A stretch of 64,000 nucleotides of DNA from Clostridium felsineum DSM 794 (GTDB taxonomy: Bacteria > Bacillota > Clostridia > Clostridiales > Clostridiaceae). This document shows, piece after piece, positions 61,035-64,000 of the stretch. The notes below the pieces were generated by a model. It saw only the letters and a program-made list of their open reading frames with translations, ran no database searches and was not told the origin of the DNA. The position numbers were made by a program, and so were the translations under genes. The stretch lies in assembly GCF_002006355.2 (NCBI RefSeq), contig NZ_CP096980.1:2170001-2234000 (forward strand), written 5' to 3'. Position 1 is the stretch's first letter; the number at the start of each line of letters is the position of its first letter.

Positions 61035-61769
61035 ATGAAAAACAATGAAGCTTCAGTTTTTATATTTATTGCTTCAGTTTTTTTAGGTGTTCTTATATCA
61101 TCAAATATGAGTTTTGCAAATAAATCAAAGAAGGTAGTTTACTTAAGTTCAAAACAGTATGAGGATGCGTATAGAAAAAAAAGTGCACTTTTAAATGAGA
61201 TAAATGATATAAATAAACAATATGTTGATTTAAAAAATAACATAAAAGATTATGATAAGGCAAGTGAAGACTTTAATAGCACAAGGAATCAAATGCAAAA
61301 TGAACTTATTTTAAATAAGATACAACTTGGTACAGTAGATGTAATAGGTCGTGGAGTAGACATAACACTAGATGATAGTGGAAATCAAATTTCAGCTAGT
61401 AGTGAGGATGCTAATTTTAGAGAAGTAAGAACTATATATCAGGTTATTCATGATTTTGATATGAGAGGTGTAATTAATGATCTTAAATGTGCTGGCGCAG
61501 AGGCTATTTCTATAAATGGACAGAGAATTGTAGCTAATACTGAAATATATTGTAATGCTGAGTTTTTACTTATAAATGGTGTTAAGATTAGCACACCGTT
61601 TAATATAAAGGCTATAGGTAATATAGATAAATTAAAAACTTATATGTTATCTAGTGAAAATCATATGCAGAATTTAAAAAGAAGAAGTATTTATGTAAAG
61701 CTAAAAACTTCCAAAGATATTAAAATTCCGGCATTTAAAGGTGAGCTAAGACATTCTAAAATCAAATGA
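61035..61769 (+). CDS. DUF881 protein, second copy
   Basis: 244 residues. Same plan as the copy before sbp: N-terminal signal-anchor (about 7-27), coiled coil (LNEINDINKQYVDLKNNIKD), then LGTVDVIGRGVDITLDDSGN, IYQVIHDFDMRGVINDLKCA, GAEAISINGQRIVAN and TPFNIKAIGNIDKLKTYM. The pair arose by old duplication. The following 82-115 bases contain an AT-only inverted repeat (61779-61806) but no convincing terminator. Confidence 0.87.
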   Translation: MKNNEASVFIFIASVFLGVLISSNMSFANKSKKVVYLSSKQYEDAYRKKSALLNEINDINKQYVDLKNNIKDYDKASEDFNSTRNQMQNELILNKIQLGTVDVIGRGVDITLDDSGNQISASSEDANFREVRTIYQVIHDFDMRGVINDLKCAGAEAISINGQRIVANTEIYCNAEFLLINGVKISTPFNIKAIGNIDKLKTYMLSSENHMQNLKRRSIYVKLKTSKDIKIPAFKGELRHSKIK

Positions 61770-61884
61770 AAATGACCCAATAAAATTTTTTCTTAAGAAT
61801 TTTATTAAATTATATTAAAATTTTGTTAAGTATGAAGGTTTTTTTGTTTTTATGGAGAATATATTATTAAGGGAGACGATAAAA

Positions 61885-62550
61885 TTGGGTATAACTTCTA
61901 ATCTAAAGAACGTAAGAGAAAAGATTCCAAAAGAGGTTACTCTTGTGGCTGTATCAAAAACTAAACCCATTGAAGATGTCAAAGAGGCATATAATGAAGG
62001 TGTCAGAGATTTTGGAGAAAATAAGGTTCAAGAACTTGTAAAAAAGTATGATGAAATTGCAAATGATGTACGATGGCACTTAATAGGTCATCTTCAAGTT
62101 AATAAAGTTAAGTACATAGTGGGAAAGGTTTTTTTAATACATTCTCTTGATAGTATAAAACTTTTAAAGGAAATAGAAAAACGTTATACCAATGAAGGTC
62201 TAAAAGCCGATGTTCTTATAGAAATAAATATAGGAAGAGAGGAAAATAAAACCGGAATTTTAGAAGAAGATTTAAAATTCTTATTAGATGAATGTGAGAA
62301 ATGTAGTAGTGTAAATGTAAAGGGATTGATGGCAGTAATACCTATAGGTGATGAAACTAGCAATAGATTTTATTTTAGAAAGATGAAAGATATTTTTGAT
62401 GATTTAAAACATAAAAATATAAAAAATATTGAAATGAAGTATTTGTCTATGGGGATGACTCATGATTATGAGATTGCTATATCAGAGGGTGCTAATATTG
62501 TCAGAGTAGGAGAAGGCATATTTGGCAAAAGAAATTACAACAAAGAATAA
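61885..62550 (+). CDS. Pyridoxal-phosphate homeostasis protein YggS/YlmE
   Basis: 221 residues from TTG 61885 (GGGAG 9 bases upstream, giving the usual MGI-start); the in-frame ATG 61852 would add 11 residues without a ribosome site. A single-domain PLP-binding TIM barrel: VTLVAVSKTKPIEDVKEAYN with the PLP lysine at residue 25, DFGENKVQELVKKYDEI, WHLIGHLQVNKVKYIVG and the C-terminal LSMGMTHDYEIAISEGANIV. It buffers free PLP. In Firmicutes it precedes sepF, as here. Confidence 0.93.
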   Translation: MGITSNLKNVREKIPKEVTLVAVSKTKPIEDVKEAYNEGVRDFGENKVQELVKKYDEIANDVRWHLIGHLQVNKVKYIVGKVFLIHSLDSIKLLKEIEKRYTNEGLKADVLIEINIGREENKTGILEEDLKFLLDECEKCSSVNVKGLMAVIPIGDETSNRFYFRKMKDIFDDLKHKNIKNIEMKYLSMGMTHDYEIAISEGANIVRVGEGIFGKRNYNKE

Positions 62551-62571
62551 TATTAATTAGGAGGTTAAAAA

Positions 62572-63036
62572 ATGGCAAATAAAGTTTTAAACAAAGTGAT
62601 GGGAATAATAGGTCTTAATGATGAGGACTTTGATGAGTATGAAGATGAAGTAATAGAACAAGAAGCAGCTGTAAAGGAAAATAATTACGACTATGATGAA
62701 AAAGTAAATAATAAGTCTAATAACAATAAAGTAGTAAATATACATACAGCTTCTTCAGTGAAGGTCGTTATTGTTAAGCCTAAAGATTATGATGAAGCTA
62801 CCCAAATATGTGATGATTTAAAAAATAGAAAAATAGTTGTGGTTAATGTTACAGAATTGGAACCTAAAACAGCTCAAAGACTCCTTGATTTTATGGGAGG
62901 AGCAAGTTATGTTTTAAACGGTGAACTTTTAGAGGTTGATAAGGGAGTTTACTTATTGTCACCTTCAAATGTTGATATATCTAGAGATTTAAAAAATGAC
63001 TTGGCGAGTAAAAGTATTTTTAACTGGTCAAAATAA
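62572..63036 (+). CDS. sepF: Cell division protein SepF
   Basis: 154 residues. N-terminal membrane-targeting helix (NKVLNKVMGIIGLNDED), an acidic linker, then the SepF domain (VKVVIVKPKDYDEATQICDD, KIVVVNVTELEPKTAQRLLD, FMGGASYVLNGELLEVDKGV, YLLSPSNVDI). It anchors and bundles FtsZ at midcell. AGGAGG 8 bases before ATG 62572. FtsZ itself is not in the window. Confidence 0.94.
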   Translation: MANKVLNKVMGIIGLNDEDFDEYEDEVIEQEAAVKENNYDYDEKVNNKSNNNKVVNIHTASSVKVVIVKPKDYDEATQICDDLKNRKIVVVNVTELEPKTAQRLLDFMGGASYVLNGELLEVDKGVYLLSPSNVDISRDLKNDLASKSIFNWSK

Positions 63037-63064
63037 TAGAAAATAATAGTGGAGGGTAAGTACA

Positions 63065-63337
63065 ATGCCTATGCTCATTATGGCTATTAATAGCATATTT
63101 ACAATTTTAAGATGGATTATAATATTTGATGCTATACTATCTTTTATACCAAATAATTCTTTATATGATATAAAAGAACTTTTAGGCAAGGTAACTACAC
63201 CGCTTTTGATGCCGTTTAGGAGGTTACAGGAAAGAATCATGCCGGGATTAATGGTCGATTTTTCACCAATAGCTGCCTTTGCTGTACTCAGTTTAATTCA
63301 AAGGGTTATTATTAGTATTTTTATAAAATTTATTTAG
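63065..63337 (+). CDS. YggT family membrane protein (YlmG)
   Basis: 90 residues, two membrane helices (about 3-30 and 65-90) around a conserved loop (SFIPNNSLYDIKELLGKVTT, PLLMPFRRLQERIMPGLMVD, FSPIAAFAVLSLIQRVI). Belongs to the YGGT family encoded between sepF and divIVA; function in division or osmotic stress is unclear. GGAGG lies upstream of the ATG at 63065. Confidence 0.9.
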   Translation: MPMLIMAINSIFTILRWIIIFDAILSFIPNNSLYDIKELLGKVTTPLLMPFRRLQERIMPGLMVDFSPIAAFAVLSLIQRVIISIFIKFI

Positions 63338-63370
63338 ACAATGAGGAAATTAAGAAACTGAGGTGATACT

Positions 63371-63988
63371 GTGGATGTTAGATTAACACCAATGGATATA
63401 AATACTAAAGAATTTAGGAGAGCGTTAAGAGGATTTGATACTGAAGAAGTTGATCAGTTTTTAGATCAAGTTTCAGAAAACTATGAACAGCTTTATAAAG
63501 AAAACTCTGAGCTTAGAGAAAAAACTACTATATTAAAAGAAAAATTAGCTCATTATGAAAAAATCGAAGATACAATTCAAAACACTTTGATTTTAGCTCA
63601 AAATGCTGCAGAACAAGCAAAAGAGTCAGCAAAAACAGAGAGCGATTTGATACTTAAGAATGCTAATGATACAGCTCAAAGAATAATTGACAAAGCAAAT
63701 CAAGACGTTATAAAAATAAATGATGACTATGATAATGTAAAACAGCAATTTATGAGATTTAGAGCTAAATATAGAAATTTCATGAATTCTCAGCTGGATA
63801 TGTTTAATTCGCTTGAAAATGACTTTGAAAACAATTATAATGTTTCAAGTACTGAAAAGTTAAGTGAAAAAGAAATTGAAGCTGTAGACGAAAAAGTATC
63901 ATCAGTAGAAGTTGACAATAGACTTGAAGATGTAGATAAAAGCTTTGCTGATGACTTAGAGGAAGTTAAGAAGTTTTTTGTGAAATAG
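63371..63988 (+). CDS. divIVA: Cell division/polarity protein DivIVA
   Basis: 205 residues, GTG start at 63371 after GAGGTGAT. The N-terminal membrane-binding part is diagnostic: RLTPMDINTKEFRRALRGFD then TEEVDQFLDQVSENYEQLY. The rest is coiled coil (residues about 40-145) with an acidic C-terminal tail. It marks negatively curved membrane at poles and septa and recruits partner proteins. The usual ylmH gene between yggT and divIVA is missing. The stop codon is 12 bases before the window end. Confidence 0.93.
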   Translation: MDVRLTPMDINTKEFRRALRGFDTEEVDQFLDQVSENYEQLYKENSELREKTTILKEKLAHYEKIEDTIQNTLILAQNAAEQAKESAKTESDLILKNANDTAQRIIDKANQDVIKINDDYDNVKQQFMRFRAKYRNFMNSQLDMFNSLENDFENNYNVSSTEKLSEKEIEAVDEKVSSVEVDNRLEDVDKSFADDLEEVKKFFVK

Positions 63989-64000
63989 GATTTATAGAAG

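Noticed and set aside
61770..61884. Terminator before yggS
   Set aside because: The AATAAAATT/AATTTTATT repeat at 61779-61806 consists only of A-T pairs and is likely by chance in this composition.
1..64000. tRNA/rRNA genes, CRISPR arrays, insertion sequences, prophage or attachment sites
   Set aside because: None seen by eye: no spaced direct repeats, transposase or integrase motifs, or tRNA-like cloverleaf; the window is nearly filled by the listed genes.

Overview
The window is low-GC, AT-rich DNA from an endospore-forming clostridium. The evidence is strongly AT-biased codon use, AGGAGG/GGTGA ribosome sites with many GTG and TTG starts, a FliR-FlhB fusion, an FlbD-FliL-FliO order, and a division cluster containing MraZ, PASTA penicillin-binding protein, SpoVE/FtsW-like, Sbp, SepF and DivIVA. 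From memory the gene content and order resemble Clostridium acetobutylicum, but species assignment is inference. No tRNA, rRNA, CRISPR, IS element or prophage was seen, and no gene-free stretch exceeds 300 bases.

Region 1 (1-19.3 kb) is a flagellin glycosylation island, all on the + strand. It begins with nonulosonate (sialic-acid-like) synthesis: a NeuB-type synthase cut by the left edge, then a NeuA-type cytidylyltransferase fused to a KdsC-like phosphatase. Seven consecutive enzymes follow (two hexapeptide acyltransferases, a methyltransferase, a DUF115/MptE-like protein, GT2, GT4 and a HAD protein). Each carries, at its N- or C-terminus, a copy of the same roughly 80-residue Rossmann-like module (F/Y-G-A-G motif, then D-N-D/N). 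Then come two more GT2 genes, a short GT-like membrane protein, UDP-galactopyranose mutase (glf), a Maf-like DUF115 glycosyltransferase, a flagellin preceded by a good sigma-D (sigma-28) promoter match, and a sugar-nucleotide epimerase.

Region 2 (19.5-41.7 kb) is one long flagellar operon: flgB-flgC-fliE-fliF-fliG-fliH-fliI-fliJ-fliK-flgD-TIGR02530 gene-flgE-flbD-fliL-fliO-fliP-fliQ-fliR/flhB fusion-flhA-flhF-flhG-PilZ (YcgR-like)-fliA(sigD)-SwrB-like gene-small membrane protein-flgF-flgG, closed by a strong bidirectional terminator. It builds the basal body, the export gate and hook, places the flagellum (FlhF/FlhG), brakes motility through c-di-GMP (PilZ) and makes the sigma factor that should transcribe flagellin in region 1. 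fliM, fliN, mot, che and flgM are not here.

Region 3 (41.7-49.6 kb) holds housekeeping genes in mixed orientation, separated by clear terminators: manganese inorganic pyrophosphatase (ppaC, -), a calcium-type P-type ATPase (+), an unrecognised 136-aa protein (-), a Lon-related protease whose ATPase motifs look lost (+), and the GTPase ychF (-).

Region 4 (49.7-64 kb) is the division and cell-wall (dcw) cluster: three 10-bp MraZ-box repeats, then mraZ-rsmH-ftsL-like-PASTA PBP-murE-murF-mraY-ftsW/spoVE-divIB/ftsQ-DUF881-sbp-DUF881-yggS-sepF-yggT-divIVA. murD, murG, murC/murB, ftsA and ftsZ are absent from their usual places.
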